Positions 26,232 to 35,730 are shown, counted from the first letter of the stretch. The stretch is DNA of 64,000 nt from Fervidibacter sinensis (GCA_032161045.1 JAVHTH010000004.1); one strand, 5' to 3'. Numbers and translations are program-made. Notes: generated from the sequence alone by a model not told the origin.

Positions 26232-26680
26232 TTAGGAGCAAAAGCGGGGTGGCAGGTTGGAATGATAGTCAATGAAGTCGTCATGCGCACCTGCCTTGTA
26301 ACATCGGTCAATGAGTGCCTGCAAATCCAAAACGGCAACTTTCTCGCTCTCGGGAACTAAAGGGAATGAAAATTCGTAGCAAGCGCTGACGAACGGTAAC
26401 AGGTTAAAGGGCAAAGGTGGGCAATTTCTTCACTTGCTGAATGCTCACAAAGTAGTGCCAACTTTTGAACTTCTCCCTCATTGCACCTTCAGGTAGCGCC
26501 AAAACATTTTCACCTGACCACAGCAAATCAATCCCCACAAATTGACATCGCTTGCAAAGTCTCTTGCCGCTTCAAACGATGCAGCCGATAGCCTCCATCA
26601 CCCAGCGTTTGTTGCTGTGGCTGAGAACTTCTATGACCGTGACGACTTTACCGCTGTCCCGCTCAATGATGACTGGTAGA
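26232..26680 (-). pseudogene. Decayed DUF4058-family gene
   Basis: Read on the minus strand, fragments follow the order of DUF4058 proteins: VIIERDSGKVVTVIEVLSHSNKR (about 26600-26680), then KRQETLQAM, then WSGENVLALPEGAMREKFKSWHYFVSI (about 26430-26530), then KVAVLDLQALIDRCYKAGAHDDFIDY (26232-26414). They lie in different frames and are interrupted by stops. DUF4058 function is not known. The 5' part is not recognisable beyond 26700. The rest of the 26174-26862 gap shows no other gene. Confidence 0.6.
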
Positions 26681-26845
26681 AAAAGGGTTTGGCATCGTCC
26701 ATCGCCTTGAAAATTCCCTGCAACAAGTTAGCGAGCCAATTGCCAACAAGAATGCCAATAGCGATGAGCAAAAGCAAGGCACAAGGCTGACGAAGCGAAT
26801 CCCCACGAACACAAACTCCATGCCACATTCAGTGCTACCACATTA

Positions 26846-26873
26846 TTGAAACGGAATTTGAGTTGCGTAATAA
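26846..26873 (+). promoter_or_regulatory. Candidate promoter of sdhA
   Basis: TTGAAA (26846-26851) is followed after 16 bases by TAATAA (26868-26873), or after 17 by AATAAT. This is a plausible sigma-70-like promoter about 75-100 bases before the sdhA start. Confidence 0.4.
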
Positions 26874-26946
26874 TGCTGTTACTGGAGAAGGGGATGGGGA
26901 CAGAGTTGGCTTTTCCCTTCCGCTTTTGAGAAAGGGAGTGAAAGCG

Positions 26947-28725
26947 ATGAATGCGATTTTGCACCGATACGATGCCATAGTTGTTGGTGCGGGTGGGGCT
27001 GGTTTGATGGCTGCGTTGCACCTCGCACAGCAAGGAATCCCAACCGCTGTCATTAGCAAACTCTACCCTACTCGCTCTCACACCGGAACTGCTCAAGGAG
27101 GCATCGGCGCGGCATTGGGCAACATGGAAGAAGACCATTGGGAATGGCATGCCTTTGACACAATCAAAGGCAGCGATTACCTTGCTGACCAAAACGCTGT
27201 TGAAATCATGTGCCGTGAAGCAATTGACTGCGTTTACTTCCTTGAGCACATGGGTTTGCCTTTTGACCGAACCCCCGATGGACGAATTATGCAGCGCCGA
27301 TTTGGCGGTCACACCAACAACATCACTGGCGAGCCTGTTCGCCGCGCCTGCCACGCAGCCGACCGGACTGGGCATATGATTTTGCAAACCCTTTACCAGC
27401 AATGCATTCGTTACGGCGTTCGCTTCTTCAATGAGTTTTTCGTGACCGACCTACTCTTGACAGGAAATCCATTTGACCCAACCACTCGCTGTGTTGGCGT
27501 CGTCGCTTTGGAAATTCAAACCGGGCTGATTCACATTTTCCATGCGAAAGCGGTTTTGCTTGCCACCGGCGGTTTTGGTCGGATTTTCAAAGTCACCAGC
27601 AATGCCCACACGCTCACGGGCGACGGTTGTGCAATTGTTTGGCGTCGCGGCATCCCGCTTGAAGACATGGAGTTCTACCAGTTTCACCCAACGGGCATCT
27701 ACAAGATGGGGATTTTGCTCAGCGAAGCGGCAAGGGGCGAGGGCGCTTACTTGCGAAACAGGTTGGGCGAAAGGTTCATGGAGCGATATGCACCGAAATT
27801 GATGGAACTTGCGCCAAGAGATTTGATCAGCCGAGCAATCTACATTGAAATCCGAGAAGGGCGTGGGATTGACGGGAAGGATTATGTCCACCTTGATTTG
27901 CGCCACATGCCCGAAGAGGTGCTTGAAAGAAAGTTGCCAGATATCACCGAGTTCGTCCGCACTTACTTGGGAATTGACCCCGAAAAAGAACCTATCCCAG
28001 TCCAACCAACTGCTCACTACGCTATGGGAGGAATTCCAACCAATGTTGACGGACAAGTTGTTCTGGACGAAAACAATACGCCATTGTGGGGCTTGTATGC
28101 CGCTGGTGAATGCGCTTGCGTTTCCGTTCACGGGGCAAATCGGCTTGGAACAAACTCGCTTGTTGACATTTTGGTTTTCGGAAGGCGAGCAGGATTGCAC
28201 ATGGCTGAATTTTGCAAGTCTGCCGACTTTGAACCTGTTCCGCAAAACCCTGAAAGAACAACATTGGAGTTGATTGAGCGCTTCATGAAGAACACAGACA
28301 GCAACGAAAGGATAAGCCGAATAAGGCGCGAATTGCAGCAAGTGATGATGGACAAGGCTTCGGTTTTGAGGATAGGCGATGAGTTGCAGGCATGCCTTGA
28401 CAAAATTCGCGATTTGAAGGAACGGTATTTGCGGGCGAGGATAGATGACCGAACTCGTGCCTTTAACCTTGATTTGATTGAAGCGCTGGAACTTGGCTAC
28501 CTTTTGGATTGTGCCGAGGCATTAGTTGCGAGTGCGCTCAACCGCACTGAGAGCAGGGGCGCTCATTACCGCGAGGATTATCCACAACGGGACGACGCTA
28601 ATTGGCTCAAACACACCCTAATTTACCGCATTGCCGAGACCGATTGGCGATTTGAGGGCGAACTCCAATTCCGTTACAAGCCCGTTGTCATCACGAAGTA
28701 TCAACCTGCGGAGCGGAAGTATTGA
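26947..28725 (+). CDS. sdhA: Succinate dehydrogenase/fumarate reductase flavoprotein subunit
   Basis: The 592-residue protein shows the FAD-binding VVGAGGAGLMAALHLA motif at the N-terminus, the flavinylation histidine (His45 in RSHTGTAQGG), the active-site FHPTGIY and HYAMGGIPTNVDGQV regions and GANRLGTNSLVDILVFGR, which is SdhA/FrdA-like rather than L-aspartate oxidase. It ends VITKYQPAERKY, as SdhA does. No sdhB, sdhC or sdhD is near: the neighbours are a pseudogene and repeats. ATG 26947 follows a GGGAG site. Oxidation of succinate to fumarate needs partners encoded elsewhere. Confidence 0.93.
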   Translation: MNAILHRYDAIVVGAGGAGLMAALHLAQQGIPTAVISKLYPTRSHTGTAQGGIGAALGNMEEDHWEWHAFDTIKGSDYLADQNAVEIMCREAIDCVYFLEHMGLPFDRTPDGRIMQRRFGGHTNNITGEPVRRACHAADRTGHMILQTLYQQCIRYGVRFFNEFFVTDLLLTGNPFDPTTRCVGVVALEIQTGLIHIFHAKAVLLATGGFGRIFKVTSNAHTLTGDGCAIVWRRGIPLEDMEFYQFHPTGIYKMGILLSEAARGEGAYLRNRLGERFMERYAPKLMELAPRDLISRAIYIEIREGRGIDGKDYVHLDLRHMPEEVLERKLPDITEFVRTYLGIDPEKEPIPVQPTAHYAMGGIPTNVDGQVVLDENNTPLWGLYAAGECACVSVHGANRLGTNSLVDILVFGRRAGLHMAEFCKSADFEPVPQNPERTTLELIERFMKNTDSNERISRIRRELQQVMMDKASVLRIGDELQACLDKIRDLKERYLRARIDDRTRAFNLDLIEALELGYLLDCAEALVASALNRTESRGAHYREDYPQRDDANWLKHTLIYRIAETDWRFEGELQFRYKPVVITKYQPAERKY

Positions 28726-28752
28726 AAAGCCTTCTCTTTCGGAAAATTTCCT

Positions 28753-28811
28753 GTAGGGGCAGATGAAAATCTGCCCGTCAATCTTTCGGGCGCATTTTCA
28801 TGCGCCCCTAC
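28753..28811 (+). repeat. Palindromic GTAGGGGC element, copy 2
   Basis: The 59-base element runs from GTAGGGGC to GCCCCTAC and encloses two hairpins, GGGCAGAT..ATCTGCCC and GGGCGCAT..ATGCGCCC. It has the same architecture as the inner part of the element at 22729-22853. Confidence 0.8.
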
Positions 28812-28829
28812 TTGGTCGGAAAATTTTCC

Positions 28830-28930
28830 GTAGGGGCAGATGAAATCTGCCCGTTTTTTTTTCCGGGCGCGTTTTTCATGTGACCATACAACAACCTGTT
28901 TCTTTTCGAGCGCATTTCATGCGCCCCTAC
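28830..28930 (+). repeat. Palindromic GTAGGGGC element, copy 3
   Basis: This 101-base element also starts GTAGGGGC and ends GCCCCTAC, with the same hairpin GGGCAGAT..ATCTGCCC on the left and a partly decayed right half. Together with copy 2 it fills most of the gap between sdhA and the GH116 gene; no gene is seen there. Confidence 0.75.
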
Positions 28931-29010
28931 AGCGAGTGCTACATTTTATAGGCGAGGTGCTAAGCCTTTGCTTGAGACGAGATAAACGAATGGGAAAGAG
29001 GCGATGAAGG

Positions 29011-32000
29011 ATGGAGTTTGAGGGTGAGAGGTTAAGAGTTTTTGCGTTTCCGTTGGGCGGTGTCGGAAGCGGCAATTTGAGTTTTTCTGGCTCAGGGCAG
29101 TTGGTCGCTTGGCAAATTGTCAACAACTTCAATTCGGGCGCTCATGGGGTTTCTGGCGCAATCGTCCCGCTCACTTTCTTCGCCGCTTGGGCAAAGCAAG
29201 GTCGCAATGCAAAAGCGACATTGCTTCAAACTGTTCCCATTGCCAATTTACCGACTGTCAAGGGTTTACGAGCACGAAACCGATTTCCCATCTTGCATGT
29301 CCGCTACGAAACAGACTTGCCCGTTGAAATTGAACTTGAGGCTTGGTCGCCTTTTATCCCGCTCAACGCCAAAGACAGTGCAACGCCTATCGCCGTTTTC
29401 ACCTTCACCCTTCACAACCCGACGAAGCATCCCGTTGAGGCTGCAGTGATGATGAATCTTCAGAACATCGTCGGTTGGGAAGGTTACCGCCCCCTTGACA
29501 GTTTGCAACATGAAGAGTTCATTGGCAACTTCAACACCGTTGAGCAAACCGACGGTTGGACGACACTTGTTTGTCAGGTGAAGGAAGGCGAGGGTGATTC
29601 TTTTGATGCACCCGTCCAACTTCTCACTCCTGACAAGGAAGCAGCGTGGCTGATGCGATTGAGCGAGAACATGACAGTTCGGTTTTGGGATTGGTCGCGG
29701 GGCGTGCAAATTGCTCTGCCAAGCGATTTGACAAATTGTGTGATTTGGTTGAGCGATTTGCCCGATGCATTCACAGAACAACAATTTTCGCAACTTTTAG
29801 ACGCTGTTGAACAAGGGGCGAACTTGGTTTTGTGTGGGACGGAGCGTCACCCACTTGCGGTTTTGGATGCGTGGGCGAAAGCACCAGCCGATGCGGAAAT
29901 TTTCGCCGATTTTGAGAGCGGAACTTATGAGGGTTGGACAATTGAAGGCAATTGCTTTGGCGAAAGACCAGCGACGGGAAAAATCAACTGGCAACAACCA
30001 GTTTCGGGTTGGCGGGGCAAATATTTTGTCAACACTTTCAATCCCGACGACACTGCAACTGGGCGGGCAATTTCTCGCCCGTTCAAAATCACTAAACGCT
30101 TCATCCACTTCCTTATCGGAGGCGGTCACCATCCGGGACGATGTTGCTTGAACCTGCTTATTGACGGCAAAGTTGTGAGGACAGCGACAGGGCGAAACAG
30201 TGAACAACTTTTCCCTGAACGATGGGATGTGAGTGAGTTCATCGGAAAGGAAGCGCAACTGGAAATCGTTGACACGGAGACAGGCGGTTGGGGTCACATC
30301 CTTGTTGACCACATCGTCTTCAGCAACTCGCCTATCTCGCCCCTTGCTGATGCGGAAGTTGTGCGAAAGTTGTTGAAACGGTTACCAATTCGTTGGCAAG
30401 AATTGCGATGGCACGACGGCGAGCAAATTACGGCGGTCATGAACGGCTCACAACGGACACTAAATGTCAAGCGTTTCTGGCAGGTTGTCGGTGCGCATTC
30501 TGATGCTTCTATCCAAGTTCTCGCCCAAACCCCTGATGGTTCGCCGCTTATCGTTCGTTGTCAACTCGGCAAAGGGAACTTGCTTATCGTTTTCGGTTCG
30601 CCTTACGAATGGTCGCAAGTCGGACAGCGCAAGGTGTTGGTTGGCACGCTCATCGCTGAAGCAAGTGGAATTCGTTACACTCCGATGACAGGCTGGCACA
30701 AAACTTCACCTGCGTTCGGGACAATGGCGCTTTCGGTCACCGGCGATAAGCGGGGGTGGCAAATCACAACTTTGGCTCAGCACGAGGATGTTCAAGCGAT
30801 GTGGAAAGATTTCGCCGAAGACGGTTCATTTAACACCGCACTTCGCGCTCCGCACTCCGCACCGACTCAAGCAGGTCAAACTTGCTGTGGCGCGGTGAGC
30901 GCAAAAATTGCGTTGAAGCCGAACGAACGCCGTTCGGTCACTTTCGCTTTGGCTTGGCACTTCCCTAACCGCTACCGCACGGAGCGTTACGGTTGGGCTC
31001 CGCCTTATGAGTATCGCTACCGATTAGGCAATAAATACAACGCTTGGTTCAAAGACGCCCGCGAGGTCATTCGCTATTTCGTTGCCAATCGTGAACGCCT
31101 TTACCGCGCGACGAAAAATTTCGCGGATGCGTTGTGGGAAAATTCTTTGCCTGAAGCAATTAAGGACGCTGTCGCTTCCAACTTGGCGATTTTGCGCAGT
31201 GGGGTTTTGATGTGGCTTGAAGATGGCAACTTCTACGGGTTTGAAGGTGCTGACTCTTGCTGCCCACTTACCTGCACCCATGTTTACAACTACGCCCAAA
31301 GCATTGCCTTCGTATTCCCTGAACTTGAGCGGACGATGAGGTTCGTTGAGTGGAAAGTGCAGCAACATCCGGAAAAAGGCTATATCCCACACCGCGTCAT
31401 TGTCCCATTGGATTTGCCGAGGCTATGGGAAAGAGGCATCGGCGGTCCGCATAACCCAGCCCTTGACGGGATGCTTGGAGCGGTGCTCAAAACTTATCGC
31501 GAATTTTGTTTGAGTGGAGATGTCAATTGGCTGGTAGACATGTTGCCACATATTGCCAAATTGATGCGACACATTTTTGAGCAGTTTGATCCTGACGGCG
31601 ACGGCGTTATTGACGGCGAACAGCCCAACACTTATGATATCCACACTTTTGGAAGCAACACTTTCATCGGCACGCTGTATCTCGCTGCGCTTAAAGCCGT
31701 TGAGAAAATGATTCTCGCTTTGCCAGATCCTGCACTCCGAACTTCGCACTCCGCACTCCTTGATGAGTGCCGACGGCGGTTTGAACTTGGGCGTGAGGGC
31801 TATGTCAAGCGCTGTTGGAACGGCGAGTATTTCATCAACGCCTACGATGCGCCTAATGCTCCGCCTGAAGTTTACGAGCAGAACAACTGCTGGGGCATTG
31901 GTTGCCACAGTGACCAATTGCTTGGTCAGTGGTGGGCTTTCATTTTGGACTTGGGTTACCTATTGCCGGAAGAGATGGTCAAGACGGCGCTTTGGAGCAT

Positions 32001-32682
32001 CTTCCGCTACAACTGGCGGAAAAGTTTGCGCGGGTTCAAACACAGCCAACGGGTTTTCGCTGAAGGCGACGAAAGCGGGTTGATCGTTTGCACTTGGCCG
32101 AACGGTGGGCGACCACAACGACCAATCCTTTACTGCGACGAAGTTTGGACTGGACACGAATATGAGGTTGCTGCGCTTTTGATTTGGTGCGGGATGAAAA
32201 ACGAGGCACTGAAGATCGTTGAGGGTGCCCGCAACCGATACAAAGGCGACAAGCGAAACCCGTTTGCGGAAATTGAGTGTGGACATTACTACATCCGAGC
32301 GTTGTCAAGTTGGAGTTTGCTTTTGGCAGCGATGGGGTTTGCTTGCGATGTCCATTCGGGAACACTTCAATTTGCGCCGAACCTCAGTGTAACTGACTTT
32401 CGCGCCCCTTTCTTCGCAGGCACATGTTGGGGCATGTTCTCGCAAACAATGACAAGCAAGCGAGTAGTTGCGAGTTGTCAAGTTGTGAGTGGCAAGTTTG
32501 CTCTGAGAGAGTTACGCTGGAATGTCGGTAATTTCGTCAAGGCTAAAATTTCCGTCACACTTAACGGCAAGTCCGTCAAAGTTCAAACAAAACGGGACGG
32601 AGGTTGGCTCATCGTCAATTTCCCACCCACCGCTTCGCTGTTGGAAGGGTCAAAGTTGCAAGTTGAGTTGTCAAGAGTGTAG
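29011..32682 (+). CDS. GH116 glucosylceramidase-like protein with nested insertion
   Basis: This large 1,223-residue protein has the GH116 N-terminal beta-sandwich (GVGSGNLSFSGSGQ start, about residues 1-190) and the (alpha/alpha)6 catalytic domain (about 690-1170). Candidate catalytic residues are Glu745 (FYGFEGADS) and Asp876 (QPNTYDIHTFG), matching the nucleophile and acid/base of this family, which cleaves beta-glucosides and glucosylceramides. Between them and the N domain (about residues 200-560) is extra sequence: a glutamine-amidotransferase-like fold (LVLCGTERHP; VFGSPYEW) which itself appears split by a beta-sandwich at about 297-437 (FADFESGTYEGW to VDHIVFS). Typical bacterial GH116 proteins have about 800 residues. 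No signal peptide is visible, so it is probably cytoplasmic. Confidence 0.85.
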   Translation: MEFEGERLRVFAFPLGGVGSGNLSFSGSGQLVAWQIVNNFNSGAHGVSGAIVPLTFFAAWAKQGRNAKATLLQTVPIANLPTVKGLRARNRFPILHVRYETDLPVEIELEAWSPFIPLNAKDSATPIAVFTFTLHNPTKHPVEAAVMMNLQNIVGWEGYRPLDSLQHEEFIGNFNTVEQTDGWTTLVCQVKEGEGDSFDAPVQLLTPDKEAAWLMRLSENMTVRFWDWSRGVQIALPSDLTNCVIWLSDLPDAFTEQQFSQLLDAVEQGANLVLCGTERHPLAVLDAWAKAPADAEIFADFESGTYEGWTIEGNCFGERPATGKINWQQPVSGWRGKYFVNTFNPDDTATGRAISRPFKITKRFIHFLIGGGHHPGRCCLNLLIDGKVVRTATGRNSEQLFPERWDVSEFIGKEAQLEIVDTETGGWGHILVDHIVFSNSPISPLADAEVVRKLLKRLPIRWQELRWHDGEQITAVMNGSQRTLNVKRFWQVVGAHSDASIQVLAQTPDGSPLIVRCQLGKGNLLIVFGSPYEWSQVGQRKVLVGTLIAEASGIRYTPMTGWHKTSPAFGTMALSVTGDKRGWQITTLAQHEDVQAMWKDFAEDGSFNTALRAPHSAPTQAGQTCCGAVSAKIALKPNERRSVTFALAWHFPNRYRTERYGWAPPYEYRYRLGNKYNAWFKDAREVIRYFVANRERLYRATKNFADALWENSLPEAIKDAVASNLAILRSGVLMWLEDGNFYGFEGADSCCPLTCTHVYNYAQSIAFVFPELERTMRFVEWKVQQHPEKGYIPHRVIVPLDLPRLWERGIGGPHNPALDGMLGAVLKTYREFCLSGDVNWLVDMLPHIAKLMRHIFEQFDPDGDGVIDGEQPNTYDIHTFGSNTFIGTLYLAALKAVEKMILALPDPALRTSHSALLDECRRRFELGREGYVKRCWNGEYFINAYDAPNAPPEVYEQNNCWGIGCHSDQLLGQWWAFILDLGYLLPEEMVKTALWSIFRYNWRKSLRGFKHSQRVFAEGDESGLIVCTWPNGGRPQRPILYCDEVWTGHEYEVAALLIWCGMKNEALKIVEGARNRYKGDKRNPFAEIECGHYYIRALSSWSLLLAAMGFACDVHSGTLQFAPNLSVTDFRAPFFAGTCWGMFSQTMTSKRVVASCQVVSGKFALRELRWNVGNFVKAKISVTLNGKSVKVQTKRDGGWLIVNFPPTASLLEGSKLQVELSRV

Positions 32683-32726
32683 CGTCTCGGCAACTGCGAA
32701 AATTCAAAAACCCAAAGGCGGAAGAG

Positions 32727-32981
32727 GTGACGACTTTGAGGTTAACTGTGAAGGTGAAACCCGGCGCGAAAAAGGAAGGCATCAGCATCACACCTGACGG
32801 GAGTTTGGAAGTCCGCGTCTCTGCACCGCCGGAGAAAGGGAAGGCGAATGAGCGGTTGATTGAACTTTTGGCTGAACATTTCGGAGTCGCCAAAAGCCGA
32901 ATCAGCATCGTATCAGGTCACACACAACGGCAAAAAGTTGTGGAAATAGATTTGCCTGAGGAAAGCCTCTCCAACTCGTGA
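32727..32981 (+). CDS. DUF167 (YggU-type) protein
   Basis: This 84-residue protein begins at GTG 32727 and shows the DUF167 core: LTVKVKPGAKKEGI, VRVSAPPEKGKANERLIELLAEHFGVAKSRISIVSG. Small proteins of this family are widespread and their function is not settled. It lies 44 bases after the GH116 gene and is followed by a terminator-like hairpin. Confidence 0.9.
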   Translation: MTTLRLTVKVKPGAKKEGISITPDGSLEVRVSAPPEKGKANERLIELLAEHFGVAKSRISIVSGHTQRQKVVEIDLPEESLSNS

Positions 32982-33013
32982 ATTGTCAGTCCCTGCTTCC
33001 CTGTTCGGACAAA

Positions 33014-33035
33014 AGTGCTTAGCACTCGTTTTTTT
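33014..33035 (+). terminator. Weak intrinsic terminator after the DUF167 gene
   Basis: A short stem AGTGC/GCACT with a TTA loop is followed by CGTTTTTTT. It lies between the convergent DUF167 and ligA genes. The stem is only five base pairs, so the call is tentative. Confidence 0.45.
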
Positions 33036-33107
33036 CGGCTCGGTAAGTAGCCTTGCCCTCCCGTTCATTGGCTTGGTTGATCGGAAAGGGCAACAACTTG
33101 AGTTCTG

Positions 33108-35279
33108 TTACTCCAACAAACTCGGTTGCTCAGGTTCGGCATTAGGCTGACTGGTTTCCGAGCCATGATTGAGATATGGGGAGACCATCGCTTCAAACTC
33201 CTCTTCCGACAAAATCCGAACGCCCAATTGTTGAGCCCGTTGTAACTTGCTGCCCGGGTTTTTGCCCACGACCACGAAATCGGTTTGACGGGAGACGCTT
33301 GATGCCGGTCGCCCTCCTAAACGCTTGACCAAATCTTCTGCCTGAGAACGAGTCCACCGCTCCAACTCGCCAGTGAAAACGACGACTTTGCCTTTGAGCG
33401 GTGATTCTGGGACGACAACGGCTTCTTCCTCAGGTAACGGTTGGATGCCAGCCTTTTGCAACTTTTCCATTAACTTCTGTCCCAATTCGCTTCGGAAGAA
33501 ACGAATGACGCTTTCAGCGATTTTAGGACCAACGCCGGGAATGGTTTTGATTTCCCATTCCTCCGCCTGAGCCAGTCGTTCAAGGCTGCCGAACTTCTTC
33601 GCCAATAACTCAGCAACTCGTTCACCAACATGGCGGATACCCAAAGCGAAGATGAAACGAGAAAGAGGGGCGGTCTTACTTCGTTGAATTTCGCTCAACA
33701 CCTTCGTCGCTAACTTGTCACCCCAACCCGGCAACCGCACAAGTTGCCACTTTTGCAGGAAGTAAAGGTCAGCAGGGTCGTTAAGTAATCCTGCCTCAAC
33801 AAGTTGGTGAATTCGCTCTTCACCCAACGCCTCAATGTTCAAAGCATTTCGCGAGCACCAATGTTTGATCCAATTCTCAACCCGCGATGGGCACTCATTG
33901 TTTGGACAGTAGTAGTCAACCTCACCTGTTGGTCGGACGACAGGAGTTCCGCATATAGGGCATTCCTTTGGCATCTCAAACGGTTTCTCCTCACCCGTCC
34001 GTTTCTCCTTGACAACACCTACAACTTCGGGAATAACACCGCCAGCCCGCTGGACGATAACCCAATCGCCGATGCGGACATCAAGCCGCTTAATCTGGTC
34101 TTCGTTGTGCAGCGTAGCGCTTGTTATCGTCACTCCCTCAACTTGCACAGGTTCAAGTTCAGCAACAGGTGTCAACTTCCCGGTCCGACCAACTTGCACG
34201 ACGATGTTGAGCAACTTCGTCTCTTTCTGCTCTGCGGGGAACTTGAAAGCGATTGCCCATCTTGGGGCGTGAGCAGTTGCGCCTAAGCGCTCTTGCCAAT
34301 CCAGCCGATTGACCTTGACAACCACACCGTCAGCAGAGTAAGGCTCGTCGTGGATGCGCCTGATCCACTCGTAGCAGTAGTCAATGACCTCGTCAATCCC
34401 GCGACACAAGCGGCTGTGTTCATTGACCTTAAACCCCGCACGCTTTAGCCACTGCAAAACTTCCCACTGGGTCTCAAACTCAACGCCTTCATAGTAGCCT
34501 ACGCCATAGCAGAAAATGTCAAGTCTCCGTTGCGCGGTGATTGCTGGGTCAAGTTGTCGGACCGAACCCGCTGCGGCATTGCGGGGGTTGGCGAACGGTC
34601 TTTCGCCTTTGCGCGTTTGCTCCTCATTTAACGCTTCAAAATCCGCCTTGGTCATGAAAACCTCACCGCGAACTTCAATGATTGGTGGCGGGTTGTCAAT
34701 AAGCAGCCTAAGCGGGATTGTTTTGATGGTTCTCAAGTTGTTGGTCACATCTTCACCTTCAATTCCGTCGCCTCTTGTCGCACCTAAGACGAGCACGCCG
34801 TTTTCGTAGGTTAAATTCACCGCCAAGCCGTCAAACTTCAACTCGCAAGTGTAATCAACGGTTTCGGTCATTGGGAGACCGAGGAAGCGTTTTACCCTTT
34901 GGTCAAAGGCACGCAATTCCTCTTCGTTAAAGGCGTTGTCCAAACTGAGCATTGGTTTCCTGTGCCTAACTTTCGCAAACTCTTCCGCTGGCGGGAAGCC
35001 AACCCGTTGGGTCGGGCTGTCGGGAGTGATGAGTTCTGGAAAGCGTTCTTCAATTTGCACCAACCTTCGGAACAAGCGGTCATATTCCTCGTCGCTGATG
35101 ATGGGCGAGTTGAGCACATAGTAAAGCCAGCAGTGAATTGTCAACTCGTTTCGCAATCGCTCTGCCTCTTGTTCCGCTTCCTCACGGCTCATCGCTTCAA
35201 CAGGTTTGTCAACGGCTTTTTGCCTCAACCTCTCAACTTCCTTTCGCGCCTCTTCAGGTGTCATAGGTCGCAGTTCCAT
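33108..35279 (-). CDS. ligA: NAD-dependent DNA ligase
   Basis: LigA (723 residues) seals nicks in replication and repair. The adenylation Lys148 lies in ELKFDG, preceded by the Ia domain with YYVLNSPIISDEEYDRLF. The OB fold, the Cys4 zinc finger (CPICG and YYCPNNECP), the helix-hairpin-helix repeats (ETIPGVGPKIAESV-like, here KTIPGVGPKIAESV) and a C-terminal BRCT domain (FTGELERWTRSQAEDLVKRLGG) follow in the usual order. ATG 35279 follows GAGGTGATC; a GTG at 35288 is an alternative start. Confidence 0.97.
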   Translation of the reverse strand: MELRPMTPEEARKEVERLRQKAVDKPVEAMSREEAEQEAERLRNELTIHCWLYYVLNSPIISDEEYDRLFRRLVQIEERFPELITPDSPTQRVGFPPAEEFAKVRHRKPMLSLDNAFNEEELRAFDQRVKRFLGLPMTETVDYTCELKFDGLAVNLTYENGVLVLGATRGDGIEGEDVTNNLRTIKTIPLRLLIDNPPPIIEVRGEVFMTKADFEALNEEQTRKGERPFANPRNAAAGSVRQLDPAITAQRRLDIFCYGVGYYEGVEFETQWEVLQWLKRAGFKVNEHSRLCRGIDEVIDYCYEWIRRIHDEPYSADGVVVKVNRLDWQERLGATAHAPRWAIAFKFPAEQKETKLLNIVVQVGRTGKLTPVAELEPVQVEGVTITSATLHNEDQIKRLDVRIGDWVIVQRAGGVIPEVVGVVKEKRTGEEKPFEMPKECPICGTPVVRPTGEVDYYCPNNECPSRVENWIKHWCSRNALNIEALGEERIHQLVEAGLLNDPADLYFLQKWQLVRLPGWGDKLATKVLSEIQRSKTAPLSRFIFALGIRHVGERVAELLAKKFGSLERLAQAEEWEIKTIPGVGPKIAESVIRFFRSELGQKLMEKLQKAGIQPLPEEEAVVVPESPLKGKVVVFTGELERWTRSQAEDLVKRLGGRPASSVSRQTDFVVVGKNPGSKLQRAQQLGVRILSEEEFEAMVSPYLNHGSETSQPNAEPEQPSLLE

Positions 35280-35485
35280 TGCGATCACCTCTCATGCGTT
35301 CGGGCAAGGTCATCATGGCAGTCCCTCGCACCAGTTTAAACCCGCATTTAACAAATTTAGCAGCGCTGCTCAATAAAGAGTTCAATCGGCGAGGACGACC
35401 GTGATGTCCGAAAAGCGCGCGAAGGTGCAGTTAAACGCGAAAATGCAAAAGGCAACTTGTTCAAAGTTTGCGGGGTGACTTTCGT

Positions 35486-35635
35486 TTATCCCCCGAACAA
35501 GTCTGCCAACATCATTGCCAACCATCGCTGAATTTTCGGGTCAACGAAAAACCAAACGAGGATGCCGAGCATCCAAAGCGAAATTGCAACTTGAAGCCAG
35601 AGGGGCACTTGTTTTTCTTTGGTCTGACTTTTCAC
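35486..35635 (-). CDS. Possible small single-pass membrane protein
   Basis: A 49-residue ORF from GTG 35635 gives a charged N-terminus (MKSQTKEKQ), one hydrophobic stretch (LWLQVAISLWMLGILVWFFV) and a short amphipathic end. I do not recognise the family. A GGCGGAAAGA site lies just before it but the start is uncertain. It lies in the 450-base gap between ligA and the aldo/keto reductase; the rest of the gap (35280-35485) shows nothing clear. Confidence 0.35.
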   Translation of the reverse strand: MKSQTKEKQVPLWLQVAISLWMLGILVWFFVDPKIQRWLAMMLADLFGG

Positions 35636-35730
35636 TCTCTTCCGCCGATCCATCATTCAGTTCACCCACTTGCAAAGTAATCCCTTGCGCTGTAAACTTT
35701 GCCACAGCCTTGCAAGGTGGGGTGATTGAA

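Noticed and set aside
28741..28934. Repeats after sdhA considered as a CRISPR array
   Set aside because: The units are unequal in length, are palindromic with different stems, and lack regular spacers and adjacent cas genes.
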